Assembly: GCF_007164525.1 (NCBI RefSeq)
Contig: NZ_AP019791.1
Coordinates: forward strand, 979,501-1,043,500
Reading direction: 5' to 3'
DNA: 64,000 nt
Source: Rubrobacter xylanophilus
GTDB lineage: Bacteria > Actinomycetota > Rubrobacteria > Rubrobacterales > Rubrobacteraceae
Part shown: one piece after another, positions 16,036-24,973 of the stretch
How positions within the stretch are numbered: position 1 is the stretch's first letter
Layout of the letters: each line of letters opens with the position of its first letter
The notes under the pieces: generated by a model
Databases searched by the model: none
What the model was told of the DNA's origin: nothing
What the model saw: the letters and a program-made list of their open reading frames with translations, nothing else
Translations under genes and position numbers: made by a program

Positions 16036-17568
16036 CTAACCCGGCGCGGAGGGAACCCTGTAGCTTCCGGTCTGTTCGAAGGCGTGCGCGGCGCGCAACA
16101 CGGTCTCTTCGGCCCATTTTTTGCCCACGAGCATCATGCCGACGGGAAGACCTTCGGAGGCGCCGCAGGGAACGTTCATCGCCGGGTGGCCGCTCACGTC
16201 GAAGGGGGCGGTGTTGGGGATCATCTCCAGCGCCCGGGCGACGACCTCCTCGCGCGGTGCGTCCGGGGCCGGGATCGGGGTCGCCTTCATGGGGAGGGTG
16301 GGCATGAGCAGGAGGTCCACCTCCTCGAGCGCCGCGTCGTAGGCCGCCCGCAGGGTGCGGGCGAGGTTCTGGGCCCTGGCGTAGTAGCGGCCGCCGTAGG
16401 CCTCGCGCATGTACTGCCCGGTGAGCATGGTCAGCTTCACCGTCTCGGAGAGCTCGCCGGGGAGAGCGGTGCGGCCCCGCCAGTAGGCGTCCAGAAGCGA
16501 GGTGGAGTAGTGACCCTCCCAGTTGGTCCCCATGCCGTTGCCGCGCACCATCAGCTCGGTGGCACCCTCGATGGCTATGGCGTTCCAGATGTGGATCCCG
16601 TCGCGGTGGAGGGGGATGGAGATCTCCTCCACCTCCACCGCGAGCTCCCGGAAGGTTTCGGCCGCCTTACGGACCGTCTCGTCCACGTCCTCCTCCGAGA
16701 GGCCCGGCAAACCGAAGCCCTCCCGCACCACGCCGATCCTCATCCCCCCAACCCCGCCCTCGAGAGCGCCGGGGTAGTCCCCGACCCGCACATCCCGCTG
16801 GCGCGGGTCGAGCCCATCCTCCCCGGCTATCGCCGAGAGCAGCAGCGCCACGTCGGAGACGCTCGCGGCGATGGGTCCGACGTGGTCGAGGGTGAGCTCG
16901 ATGGGGAAGACCCCGGTGTAGGGCACGAGCCCGTGGGTGGGCTTCAGGCCGTAGGTTCCGCACCAGCAGGAAGGGATGCGGATGGAGCCGCCCTGGTCCC
17001 CGCCGATGGCCATCTCCACCTCCCCGGCGGCCACCAGCGCCGCGCTGCCGCTGGAGGACCCCCCGGCCGAGCGGGTTTGGTCGTGGGGGTTGAGCACCGG
17101 TCCCGTGTCCGAGGTGTGACTGCCGCCGGAGAAGCACAGGTGCTCGCAGACGGCCTTGCCCGAGATCTCACCGCCCGCATCCAGGATGCGGGTGACGATG
17201 GTGGCGTCGAAGGCGGGCACGTAGCCCTCGAGCACGGAGGAGCCGTTCATCATCGGGACCCCGGCCACCGCGACGTTGTCCTTTATGGCGATGCGCTTGC
17301 CCGCGAGCGGCCCCTCCCCCGCGCCCTTTATGGAGCACTTGTAGTACCAGGCGTTCAGGGGGTTCTCCTCCGGCCCGGGACGGTACCCGCCGGTGCGCGG
17401 GTACTTCACGGGGAGGGAGGGCTCGGCGAGCCGGTCCAGCCGCCGGTAGGAGGCGATGGAGGCCTCCATGAGACCGGCGAACGAGCGCGCCTCCTCCTCG
17501 GTGAGCCGCAGCCCGAAGGCGCTGCGGGCCAACTCCACGAGCCTGCCGGGGTCTGGCACCCTGACCAT
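16036..17568 (-). CDS. Amidase (amidase signature family)
   Basis: 510 residues. The Ser-cisSer-Lys triad is visible: Lys in GKRIAIKDNVAVAG, the first Ser in AGGSSSGSAALVAAGEV and the nucleophile in GGDQGGSIRIPSCWCG. These enzymes hydrolyse amides to acid and ammonia; the family is broad, including indole-acetamide and acyl-amide hydrolases, and the substrate cannot be told. It has its own promoter, which overlaps the end of the carboxylase alpha gene, and its own terminator, so it is a separate unit from its neighbours. Confidence 0.88.
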   Translation of the reverse strand: MVRVPDPGRLVELARSAFGLRLTEEEARSFAGLMEASIASYRRLDRLAEPSLPVKYPRTGGYRPGPEENPLNAWYYKCSIKGAGEGPLAGKRIAIKDNVAVAGVPMMNGSSVLEGYVPAFDATIVTRILDAGGEISGKAVCEHLCFSGGSHTSDTGPVLNPHDQTRSAGGSSSGSAALVAAGEVEMAIGGDQGGSIRIPSCWCGTYGLKPTHGLVPYTGVFPIELTLDHVGPIAASVSDVALLLSAIAGEDGLDPRQRDVRVGDYPGALEGGVGGMRIGVVREGFGLPGLSEEDVDETVRKAAETFRELAVEVEEISIPLHRDGIHIWNAIAIEGATELMVRGNGMGTNWEGHYSTSLLDAYWRGRTALPGELSETVKLTMLTGQYMREAYGGRYYARAQNLARTLRAAYDAALEEVDLLLMPTLPMKATPIPAPDAPREEVVARALEMIPNTAPFDVSGHPAMNVPCGASEGLPVGMMLVGKKWAEETVLRAAHAFEQTGSYRVPSAPG

Positions 17569-17603
17569 CCGCGAAGACCTCCTCTCCTTCCCGTTCCGGG
17601 GGC

Positions 17604-17632
17604 ACGCTAGCAGAGCGTTCGGTCCCGGTCAA
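17604..17632 (-). promoter_or_regulatory. Promoter of the amidase gene
   Basis: Minus-strand TTGACC (17632-17627), a 17-base spacer ending in TGC and TAGCGT (17609-17604), about 36 bases before the start. The -35 box overlaps the last codons of the carboxylase alpha gene. Confidence 0.5.
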
Positions 17633-19587
17633 TCCTGGCGCTCGATCTCGGCGAGGACGGTCCCGCCGGGGACGAGATCCCCTTCCCCGTAGGGCAGGGA
17701 GCGAACGACGCCCGCGTGGGGCGCGGTGACGGGCTGCTCCGTCTTCATGGCCTCCAGAACGAGCAGCGCCTGCCCCTCCTCGACCCGCTGCCCCTCCTCT
17801 ACCATCACCTTGACCACCGTTCCGGGCATGGGGGCGACGAGCCCCGCCTCCTCGCCCGCCGCGCCTCCCGCCTCCTCCACCCTGGGCGGGGCGGGGCGGA
17901 AGAGCTCGTAGACCATGCCGCGCAGCGAGAGCCGGATGGCACCGTCTTCCAGCGCGATCCCGGCCCGAGCCGGGCGGCCGTCCACGGTGGCGTGCAGTTC
18001 TCCGTTGCGCAGCGCGAGCACCTCCACCACCGACTCCTCCCCGCCCTGCCTGAGCCGGAAACGCCGCCCGCCGAGCCGCTCGGCCTCCACCAGGTGCCAG
18101 GAGTCCCCCGCACGGTAGCGAAGGCGGGCCGAACCCAGGTGCCGCCAGGGCCCCGCTGCGAAGGGGTCGTTCCCCCGGCCGCAGAAGGCCAGCTCACCGG
18201 CGGCGGCGAGCAGCACCGCCTCCTCGGGCACCGGGATCTCCACCGGCGGCTCCGCGAGCTGGTGGCGCTCCAGGAAGTCCGTGGTGGTCTCCCCGGCGTC
18301 GAAGGCGGCGGTCTCGGCTATCCGGCGCAGGAGCGGGAGGTTGGTCGGCACCCCGAGCACCGTGTAGTCCTCCAGCGCCCGCCGGAGCCGCCGGACCGCC
18401 ATCCGGCGGGTGGGGGCGAAGACGATGAGCTTGGCGATCATCGGGTCGTAGTGCACCGGCACCTCATCGCCGCTCTCGACCCCCACGTCGTTGCGGATGC
18501 CGGGCCCCTCGGGCGGAGCGAAGAGCAGCAGCCTTCCCCCGGCCGGGAGCCCGCCCTCGCCCTCGGCGTAGATCCTGGCCTCTATCGCGTGTCCCCGGAA
18601 GGAGAGCCTCTCCTGCGAGAGCGGCAGCGGCTCTCCGGCGGCCACCGCTAGCTGGAGCTGCACGAGGTCGGTCCCGGTGACCATCTCGGTCACCGGATGC
18701 TCGACCTGCAGCCGGGCGTTCATCTCCAGGAAGTAGAAGGCCTCCCCGTCGAGCAGGAACTCCACGGTGCCCGCGTTGCGGTAGCCCGCTTCCCTGGCGA
18801 GCCGGACGGCGGCGGAGCAGATCTCCTCCCGCAGCCCAGGCTCGAGCGCCGGAGAGGGAGCCTCCTCGATGACCTTCTGGTGGCGGCGCTGGATGGAGCA
18901 CTCCCGCTCGAAGAGGTGGAGCACCTCGCCGTGCTCGTCACCAATGATCTGGACCTCTATGTGCCGCGGGTGCTCGATGAACTTCTCCAGGAACACCGAA
19001 CCGTCCCCGAAGGCGGAGAGCGCTTCCCGCCGGGCGGCCCGCACGGCCTCCGGGAAGTCCTGCGGGCGGGCCACCGCCCGCATCCCCCGCCCGCCGCCGC
19101 CGGCGCTCGCCTTGATGAGCACCGGATAGCCTATCCTCTGCGCCTCCGCGGCCAGCCGCTCCTCGGAGGCGTCCTCGCCGTCGTAGCCGGGCACCGTGGG
19201 CACCCCGGCCCGGCGGGCGATCTCCTTGGCCCGCACCTTGAGCGCCATCGCCTCCATCGCCTCCGGCGGAGGACCCACCCATACCGCCCCGGCCTCCCGC
19301 ACCGCCCGGGCGAACGCCGCGCTCTCGGCCAGAAATCCGTAGCCAGGATGCACCGCCTCAGCCCCGGACTCCAGTATGACCTCGACGAGGCGCTCGATGT
19401 TCAGGTAGCTCTCCGATGCTGGAGCAGGACCGATGGGATACGCCTCGTCGGCCATCCGCCGGTGCATGGACCCCTCATCGGCCTCCGAATAGACCGCGAC
19501 CGTCCTTATCCCGAGCTCCCGGCAGGCCCGGAAGATCCGAACCGCTATCTCGCCCCTGTTGGCAACGAGCAGCTTGCCGAAACTCAT
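17629..19587 (-). CDS. Biotin-dependent acyl-CoA carboxylase alpha subunit (methylcrotonyl-CoA carboxylase type)
   Basis: 652 residues with the order biotin carboxylase, linker domain, biotin carrier. The N-terminal LLVANRGEIAVRIFRACRE and ATP-grasp loop KASAGGGGRGMR are clear, as is the catalytic EMNARLQVEHPVTE. The carrier ends with LEAMKTEQPV, the biotinylated Lys (the usual motif is EAMKM, so Thr is a mild variant). It carboxylates biotin with ATP and bicarbonate. With the beta gene at 19721, which is close to methylcrotonyl-CoA carboxylase, it probably serves leucine or isovalerate breakdown. Note that alpha follows beta with 133 bases between them. Confidence 0.9.
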   Translation of the reverse strand: MSFGKLLVANRGEIAVRIFRACRELGIRTVAVYSEADEGSMHRRMADEAYPIGPAPASESYLNIERLVEVILESGAEAVHPGYGFLAESAAFARAVREAGAVWVGPPPEAMEAMALKVRAKEIARRAGVPTVPGYDGEDASEERLAAEAQRIGYPVLIKASAGGGGRGMRAVARPQDFPEAVRAARREALSAFGDGSVFLEKFIEHPRHIEVQIIGDEHGEVLHLFERECSIQRRHQKVIEEAPSPALEPGLREEICSAAVRLAREAGYRNAGTVEFLLDGEAFYFLEMNARLQVEHPVTEMVTGTDLVQLQLAVAAGEPLPLSQERLSFRGHAIEARIYAEGEGGLPAGGRLLLFAPPEGPGIRNDVGVESGDEVPVHYDPMIAKLIVFAPTRRMAVRRLRRALEDYTVLGVPTNLPLLRRIAETAAFDAGETTTDFLERHQLAEPPVEIPVPEEAVLLAAAGELAFCGRGNDPFAAGPWRHLGSARLRYRAGDSWHLVEAERLGGRRFRLRQGGEESVVEVLALRNGELHATVDGRPARAGIALEDGAIRLSLRGMVYELFRPAPPRVEEAGGAAGEEAGLVAPMPGTVVKVMVEEGQRVEEGQALLVLEAMKTEQPVTAPHAGVVRSLPYGEGDLVPGGTVLAEIERQD

Positions 19588-19666
19588 CTCGCCCCCGCCA
19601 GGACAACCCCTGCAGACACCCCGGAGAACCTCCCTTCACCCGCTCACCCAACCACCCGCGCCGTAC

Positions 19667-19675
19667 ATGTTAGCA
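19667..19675 (-). promoter_or_regulatory. Possible extended -10 element before the carboxylase alpha gene
   Basis: Minus-strand TGCTAACAT, 80 bases before the start, in the 133-base gap after the beta subunit gene. No -35 box. Confidence 0.3.
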
Positions 19676-19720
19676 GGAGGAGAGACTTCGGAGCTCCATA
19701 CGGCAGCGCTTCCTCCGGGC

Positions 19721-21328
19721 TCACATCCTGAACACACCGAAGCGCGTCTCCTCCAGAGGAGCATTGGCGGCCACCGAGAGCCCGAGGGCCAGCACCATCC
19801 GGGTGTCCACCGGGTCGATGATCCCGTCGTCCCAGAGGCGGGCGGTCGAGTGGTAGGGGTTGCCCTCCCGCTCGTACTTCTCCAGGATCGGGCGGCGGAA
19901 CTCCTCCCGCTCCTCCTCGCTCATCTCCTTCCCCTCGCGGCGGAGGTTGTCTTCCTGCACCGTCAGGAGGACGTTCGCCGCCTGCTGGCCGCCCATAACG
20001 CTGATGCGGGCGTTCGGCCACATCCAGAGAAAGCGCGGGGCGTAAGCCCGGCCGCACATCCCGTAGTTGCCCGCGCCGAAGGAGCCCCCGATGATCACGG
20101 TGAACTTCGGCACTTCGGCGCACGCCACCGCCGTGACCAGTTTGGCACCGTTTTTGGCGATGCCCTCGTTCTCGTACTTCCTGCCGACCATGAAGCCGGT
20201 TATGTTCTGCAGGAACACAAGAGGGATGCCCCGCGAGCAGCACAGCTCGATGAAGTGGGCGCCTTTCAGGGCGCTCTCGGAGAAGAGGATCCCGTTGTTC
20301 GCCAGGATGCCGACCGGATGGCCCATGATGCGGGCGAACCCGCACACCAGCGTCTCGCCGTAGCGGGGCTTGAACTCGTGCAGGCGGCTCGCGTCCACGA
20401 TGCGGGCGATGACCTCCCGGACGTCGTAGCCCTGGCGGTAGTCCGGGGGGACCACCCCGTAGAGCTCCTCGGGGTCGTAGAGAGGATCCTCGGGCTCCTC
20501 CACCGTCCAGGGGACCCGTTTCTCGCGGTTCAGGTTGGAGACGATCTGACGCACCAGCGCGATGGCGTGCTCGTCGTTCTCGGCGAAGTGGTCGGCGACG
20601 CCGGAGAGCCGGGTGTGCACGTCGGCCCCGCCGAGCTCCTCGGCCGTCACTACCTCGCCGGTCGCCGCCTTCACCAGCGGCGGACCGCCGAGGAAGATCG
20701 TCCCCTGCTCCTTCACGATGACGACCTCGTCGCTCATCGCCGGGACGTAGGCCCCGCCCGCGGTGCAGCTCCCCATCACCGCGGCGATCTGGGGAATCCC
20801 CTTGGCGCTCATCCGGGCCTGGTTGTAGAAGATGCGGCCGAAGTGGTCCCTGTCCGGGAAGACCTCGTCCTGCAGGGGGAGGTAGGCCCCACCCGAATCG
20901 ACCAGGTAGATGCAGGGCAGGTGGTTCTGCTCGGCGATCTCCTGCGCCCGGAGGTGCTTCTTGACGGTCATCGGGTAGTACGTGCCGCCCTTCACCGTGG
21001 CGTCGTTGGCCACGATCACGCACTCGACCCCCGAGACCCGCCCCACCCCGGTGACGATGCCGGCGGCCGGCACGTCCCCGCCGTACATCCTGTAGGCGGC
21101 GAGCGGCGAGAGCTCGAGAAAGGCCGTTCCCGGGTCGAGAAGGAGCTCGACGCGCTCGCGCACCAGCAGCTTGCCGCGCTCAGTGTGCCGCCTGCGGGCC
21201 CGCTCGCTCCCGCCCCGGCGGGCCTCCGCCGAGCGCTCCCGGAGCTCGGCCACGAGCTGCTCGAAGGCCTCCCGGTTGCGGCGGAAGGCGTCGCTTCTCG
21301 GGTCCACCATGCTGCGCAGCTTGCTCAC
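19721..21328 (-). CDS. Acyl-CoA carboxylase beta subunit (methylcrotonyl-CoA carboxylase type)
   Basis: 535 residues, starting at GTG 21328 that overlaps the stop of the acyl-CoA synthetase gene. The carboxyltransferase blocks match methylcrotonyl-CoA carboxylase closely: [71 protein letters not shown] and [15 protein letters not shown]. It transfers the carboxyl group from biotin to the acyl-CoA. HMG-CoA lyase, the partner two steps later in leucine degradation, lies at 12829 in a separate operon, and an acyl-CoA dehydrogenase lies at 27524. Confidence 0.9.
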   Translation of the reverse strand: MSKLRSMVDPRSDAFRRNREAFEQLVAELRERSAEARRGGSERARRRHTERGKLLVRERVELLLDPGTAFLELSPLAAYRMYGGDVPAAGIVTGVGRVSGVECVIVANDATVKGGTYYPMTVKKHLRAQEIAEQNHLPCIYLVDSGGAYLPLQDEVFPDRDHFGRIFYNQARMSAKGIPQIAAVMGSCTAGGAYVPAMSDEVVIVKEQGTIFLGGPPLVKAATGEVVTAEELGGADVHTRLSGVADHFAENDEHAIALVRQIVSNLNREKRVPWTVEEPEDPLYDPEELYGVVPPDYRQGYDVREVIARIVDASRLHEFKPRYGETLVCGFARIMGHPVGILANNGILFSESALKGAHFIELCCSRGIPLVFLQNITGFMVGRKYENEGIAKNGAKLVTAVACAEVPKFTVIIGGSFGAGNYGMCGRAYAPRFLWMWPNARISVMGGQQAANVLLTVQEDNLRREGKEMSEEEREEFRRPILEKYEREGNPYHSTARLWDDGIIDPVDTRMVLALGLSVAANAPLEETRFGVFRM

Positions 21329-22986
21329 GGTCTCCCCTCCTTCTCGCGGGCCCGCAGGACGTTGCGTCGGATCTTGCCGGTCGCCGTCAGCGGCAGCTCG
21401 GGGACGAACTCCACCTCCCGCGGGTACTCGTGCGCCCCAAGCCTCCGCCGGACGAGCTCCTTCAGCTCCCCGGCCAGCGCCTCGTCGCCCTCCCCATCTT
21501 TCAGGACCACGAACGCCTTCACCACCTCCCCGCGCATCGGGTCCGGCCTGCCCACCGCGGCGGCCATCAGCACCCGGGGGTGCTTGACGAGGGTCTCCTC
21601 GATCTCGGCCGGCCCTATGCGGTAGCCGGAGGAGGTGATGACGTCGTCGTCCCGTCCCACGAAGCGGAAGTAACCCTCCCCGTCGCGGGTCGCGAGATCA
21701 CCGGTCCTGAGCCAGTCGCCGGCGAACTTCGCCTCCGTGGCCCGCTCGTTGTTCCAGTAACCGAGCATCATCACCGGGTCGGGCCGCAGGACGGCCACCT
21801 CCCCCACCTCGCCGGGCGGAAGCTCCCTCCCCTCCGCGTCGATGACGGACACCCGGTGCCCCGGCACGGGACGACCCATGGAGCCGGGCTTTATGGGCAT
21901 GATGGCCGAGCAGTTGGAGAGAACCAGGTTGCACTCGGTCTGGCCGTAGAACTCGTTTATGGGGAGCCCGAGCTCTTCCCTGGCCCACGCGAGCGACTCC
22001 TCCCCCAGCGGCTCGCCGCCGCAGGCCAGGGTCTCGAGCTCCAGGCGCCACCGGCTGCGGGGCGAGCGGACGGCGCGCATCATCTTGAGCGCCGTGGGCG
22101 GCAGGAAGACGTTGCGCACGCCCCAGCGCTCCATGAGGTCGAACGCTCCCTCCGGGTCGAACCGCCGCATCCTGCAGGAGAGGACGGGAAGCCCCCAGTG
22201 CAGCGCGGGGAACAGGACGTCGAAGAGGCCACCGATCCAGGCCCAGTCCGCCGGGGTCCAGAAGAGATCCCCCCGGCGCGGCGCGAGATCGTGCGGCAGG
22301 CTCACCCCGGGCAGGTGCCCGAGCAGGATCCTGTGCCCGTGCAACGCACCCTTGGGCGGTCCTGTGGTCCCCGAGGTGTAGATGATGATCGCCGGGTCGT
22401 CCGGGCCCGTCTCGACCGGCCTGAAGACCGGCGAGGCGTCCCGCAAAAGGTCGTCGAAGCTCAGGGCCCCGGCGCGCCCACCCCCCGTCAGCACGACGTG
22501 CTCCAGATCCTCCAGCTCCTCGCGCAGCGCCGCGGCCACCTCGAAGTGCTCCTCGTCGGTGACGATCACCCGCGCGCCGCTGTCCGAGAGCCGGTAGCGC
22601 AGCGCGTCCTCCCCGAAGAGCGCGAACAGGGGGACGGGGACGGCCCCGAGCTTGTAGGCGGCGACGTGGGCCACGGGCAGCCGTGGCGTCTGCGAGAGGA
22701 GGATGGCGACCCGGTCGCCCCGCCCCACCCCGAGACCCCGCAAAGCGTTGGCGAAGCGGTCCGAAGCCAGCTTGAGCTCCCGGAAGGTCCACTTCTCGTC
22801 CGTACCGTCGCCCCGGTCGTGGATGAGGGCGAGCCGCCCCGGATCCCGGGCGTGCCGGTCGCAGACGTCCACCCCGATGTTGTACGAGCGCGGAAGCTCC
22901 CACCGGAACCCCTCGTAGAGCGCCTCGTAGCTCAGCCTCCGGGGCATCCGGGAGACGAGCGAGGACCAGAAGTCGTCCGGAGCCAC
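21325..22986 (-). CDS. Medium-chain/short branched acyl-CoA synthetase (AMP-forming)
   Basis: 553 residues. Motifs are the P-loop [32 protein letters not shown], the [13 protein letters not shown] block, [17 protein letters not shown] and the C-terminal [14 protein letters not shown] lysine. It resembles the ACSM group rather than Acs: YGQTE has Gly where Acs has Trp, giving room for a longer acyl chain. It is the first gene of a unit with the two carboxylase subunits (GTGA overlap with beta), so a plausible job is to activate isovalerate or a related acid for carboxylation. The exact acid is inference. Confidence 0.87.
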   Translation of the reverse strand: MAPDDFWSSLVSRMPRRLSYEALYEGFRWELPRSYNIGVDVCDRHARDPGRLALIHDRGDGTDEKWTFRELKLASDRFANALRGLGVGRGDRVAILLSQTPRLPVAHVAAYKLGAVPVPLFALFGEDALRYRLSDSGARVIVTDEEHFEVAAALREELEDLEHVVLTGGGRAGALSFDDLLRDASPVFRPVETGPDDPAIIIYTSGTTGPPKGALHGHRILLGHLPGVSLPHDLAPRRGDLFWTPADWAWIGGLFDVLFPALHWGLPVLSCRMRRFDPEGAFDLMERWGVRNVFLPPTALKMMRAVRSPRSRWRLELETLACGGEPLGEESLAWAREELGLPINEFYGQTECNLVLSNCSAIMPIKPGSMGRPVPGHRVSVIDAEGRELPPGEVGEVAVLRPDPVMMLGYWNNERATEAKFAGDWLRTGDLATRDGEGYFRFVGRDDDVITSSGYRIGPAEIEETLVKHPRVLMAAAVGRPDPMRGEVVKAFVVLKDGEGDEALAGELKELVRRRLGAHEYPREVEFVPELPLTATGKIRRNVLRAREKEGRP

Positions 22987-23057
22987 CGTGCACCCTCCTC
23001 CTCTCTCCGCCCACCCTGTCCGGAAGGCATTTTACCCACCCTCCATGCCCGCTACAG

Positions 23058-23091
23058 AAAAACGAGAGGAGGGTTCCCGAAGGAACCCTCC
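23058..23091 (-). terminator. Rho-independent terminator of the surface protein gene
   Basis: A perfect 10-bp stem (23068-23077 with 23082-23091) with a TTCG tetraloop on the minus strand, followed by TCTCGTTTTT. It lies 28 bases past the stop at 23119. The clearest intrinsic terminator in the window. Confidence 0.85.
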
Positions 23092-23118
23092 CCTCACAAA
23101 AGTCCCGACCGGTTGGAT

Positions 23119-24156
23119 CTAGCGCACGATCCTCCGGGCGAGCAGACCACCCGCCACCAGCGCCGCCGCGGCCCCGAGGACCAACAGACCGGGACCACCG
23201 GTGTCAGGGAGCTCGGTGAGACCACCGTAGGCGCTCACCTCACCGCCGCCGTTCTGATCCCCGGCAGCAGACCCGGAATCCCCGCCGGAGACCCCGGCAC
23301 CCGCACCGGCGTCGTCGCCATAGCCGGTCGTCCAGGAACCACCGTCCCCACCGGGGGAGTCCACCCCCCCGGCACCGTCTCCGGGCAACCAGCTGCCGTC
23401 GCCGGGAACCCCAGGCCACTGGCCATCGTAGTTGTTGGTGATGTTGTTGATGACCTCCTGGCAGTACTGCACCGTGGAGATGCTCGCGTTGCCGCTGTTC
23501 TGGATTATGTTGCTGCAGTCGCCGAGCGTGAGGCCCGAGAAGTCCCCGTTCACGTCGCCGGTGTCGCCGCCGACGACCTGATCTCCGCCATCACCGGGCT
23601 GCTGGCCACCGTCGCCAGGCTGCTGACCGTCACCGTCCCCCCCGTCGCCGGGACACGGTGGAACGACGACCTGTTCCTCAGCGTCTATGACCCCGAGATC
23701 TATTCCCTGAAGTATCGGGAACTGCTCGGAGAGCTGCGCCTCGAGCTGGTCGATGTTCACCACCGTCGTGGTGGCCGTGTAGGTGCCGGGCTCCAGCGCG
23801 ACGGTCTGCCCGGACTGCGCGGTCGCCACCACCTCTCCACCCCGCTGATACTCGGTCTGGAAGAGCGCCACGTTCAGCAGGATCTGAAGAAACTCCTCCT
23901 CGCCTATGCCGAGGATCTCGATGTCGCCCGTCGCGAGACCGAGATCCGAGGTGGTGGTCACATCCCGGGTCCCGTCGGGATTGCACTGCTCGCTTACGGT
24001 GGTCTCCGTGAAAACCTCCAACACCACCTCGAGCAACTGAGCCTGAGCAGCCCTCGCCACCACCCCTAAGGACAACACCGCAGCGACGAACCACGCAAAG
24101 AAGACAACCATGAGGCGCCGGACGCCGCCTCCCCCAAAAGCCAACGTACGGTTCAC
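23119..24156 (-). CDS. Secreted LPxTG-anchored surface protein, function unknown
   Basis: 345 residues from GTG 24156, three bases after AGGAGG GAT. The N-terminus is a signal peptide: basic VRRL, a hydrophobic core (MVVFFAWFVAAVLSLGVVA) and a likely cut after AQA. The C-terminus reads LPDTGG, a hydrophobic stretch and the basic tail ARRIVR, a sortase sorting signal, so the protein should end up covalently on the cell wall. The middle has a 150-residue N-terminal region, a low-complexity Gly/Asp/Gln stretch (GDGGQQPGDGG-like) and a Gly/Ser/Asp-rich stalk. I do not recognise a catalytic domain. No sortase gene is in the window. It has its own promoter and terminator. Confidence 0.8.
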   Translation of the reverse strand: MNRTLAFGGGGVRRLMVVFFAWFVAAVLSLGVVARAAQAQLLEVVLEVFTETTVSEQCNPDGTRDVTTTSDLGLATGDIEILGIGEEEFLQILLNVALFQTEYQRGGEVVATAQSGQTVALEPGTYTATTTVVNIDQLEAQLSEQFPILQGIDLGVIDAEEQVVVPPCPGDGGDGDGQQPGDGGQQPGDGGDQVVGGDTGDVNGDFSGLTLGDCSNIIQNSGNASISTVQYCQEVINNITNNYDGQWPGVPGDGSWLPGDGAGGVDSPGGDGGSWTTGYGDDAGAGAGVSGGDSGSAAGDQNGGGEVSAYGGLTELPDTGGPGLLVLGAAAALVAGGLLARRIVR

Positions 24157-24250
24157 ATCCCTCCTGTCTTCCTCTCCCGATGACCACACCCGTCAGTCCT
24201 CCGAATCACCTCCGGCTCTTCCCGATAACCACCTCCCCCAGATTAAGTTA

Positions 24251-24267
24251 TCATCAGATGCTGATCA
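24251..24267. promoter_or_regulatory. Operator-like palindrome at the surface protein promoter
   Basis: Minus-strand TGATCAG CAT CTGATGA: two 7-base arms with one mismatch, lying about at the transcription start just past the -10 box. Confidence 0.4.
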
Positions 24268-24273
24268 CTAAAC

Positions 24274-24302
24274 ATATTGTCATGAAACTTTGGAGATGTC
24301 AA
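24274..24302 (-). promoter_or_regulatory. Sigma70-type promoter of the LPxTG protein gene
   Basis: Minus-strand TTGACA (24302-24297), a 17-base spacer and CAATAT (24279-24274). The leader would be about 110 bases. Confidence 0.65.
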
Positions 24303-24532
24303 CGTTTCGCTGGGAGAAACCAACGGGATTTCCCGCGGCCCCGCATGGGGACATGTGGAATGGAACATGAGGGATACATGGGGATGATGGCATGCTCTGA
24401 GGTGCGAACCGGGGATTCCTGCACGAGCCCGCGGGGCTACGTGCCGACGAGCGCCTCTGTGTGGAGGAGCGGGGTCCGGGGGACCTGGGTCAAAGGGTAC
24501 GGCACGCGCCCCGATCCCCTTGCCCCGGAAGA
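24303..24532. other. Intergenic stretch without a recognisable gene
   Basis: Between the surface protein promoter and the hairpin behind the DUF1330-like gene. Both strands have only short shadow frames. It holds GC-rich partial inverted repeats, but I could not match it to a riboswitch, tRNA or known small RNA. Confidence 0.5.
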
Positions 24533-24562
24533 GAGCAGCGGCAGCTTTTTCGGCTGCTGCTC
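24533..24562 (-). terminator. Hairpin at the end of the DUF1330-like gene
   Basis: GAGCAGC (24533-24539) pairs with GCTGCTC (24556-24562), with further partial pairing inside. It touches the stop codon and has no T-run after it. Confidence 0.45.
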
Positions 24563-24900
24563 TAGATGTCGGGTCGATCGCGGAAGATCGGGCGCAGGTC
24601 TTCGAGGCTCTCGTAGAGCCACCAGAGGTAGTTCTCGGTGCCGCCCTCGCGCAGAGGGTGTAGGTCCTCGTTCTCCGGGTCTTCGAGGAACGCGTCGAAG
24701 GCCTCGCGCGAGGGCCACTCGACCAGGATCATGACCGAGCGCGGCTCGACGCCGGCGTCGCCGCCCGCGTCTCCGGCGAGCTTCCCGAGGGCTATTACCC
24801 GTCCGCCGTGCTTGTTCACCGCCTGCGCCGACCGCCGCGAGTACTGTCGGTAGAGGTCGTTGTCCGCCAGATCGAAGAGGTTCAGGGCGTAGAAGGACAT
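24562..24900 (-). CDS. DUF1330-like small protein (dimeric alpha-beta barrel)
   Basis: 112 residues. The pattern MSFYALNLFDLADNDLYRQY, a central RVIALGKL strand, MILVEWPSREAFDAFLEDPE and a final aromatic-rich helix (NYLWWLYESLED) fits the DUF1330/EthD-type ferredoxin-like fold. Proteins of this kind dimerise and some degrade or bind small aromatics, but no function is established. It starts at ATG 24900 behind AAAGGAGC. It lies downstream of the YhgE-type gene in the same direction with a 73-base gap and may be co-transcribed. Confidence 0.7.
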   Translation of the reverse strand: MSFYALNLFDLADNDLYRQYSRRSAQAVNKHGGRVIALGKLAGDAGGDAGVEPRSVMILVEWPSREAFDAFLEDPENEDLHPLREGGTENYLWWLYESLEDLRPIFRDRPDI

Positions 24901-24973
24901 GGTGCTCCTTTCCGAAGGGCTTTCATTTTCCTGCCATCCGCTCTCGGTTTCCAGCGCTGGTCGTGAGAGGGCA

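Noticed and set aside
24303-24532. Possible riboswitch or small RNA
   Set aside because: GC-rich partial repeats are present, but I could not match any riboswitch core, and the next promoter lies downstream of it on the only strand with a gene.
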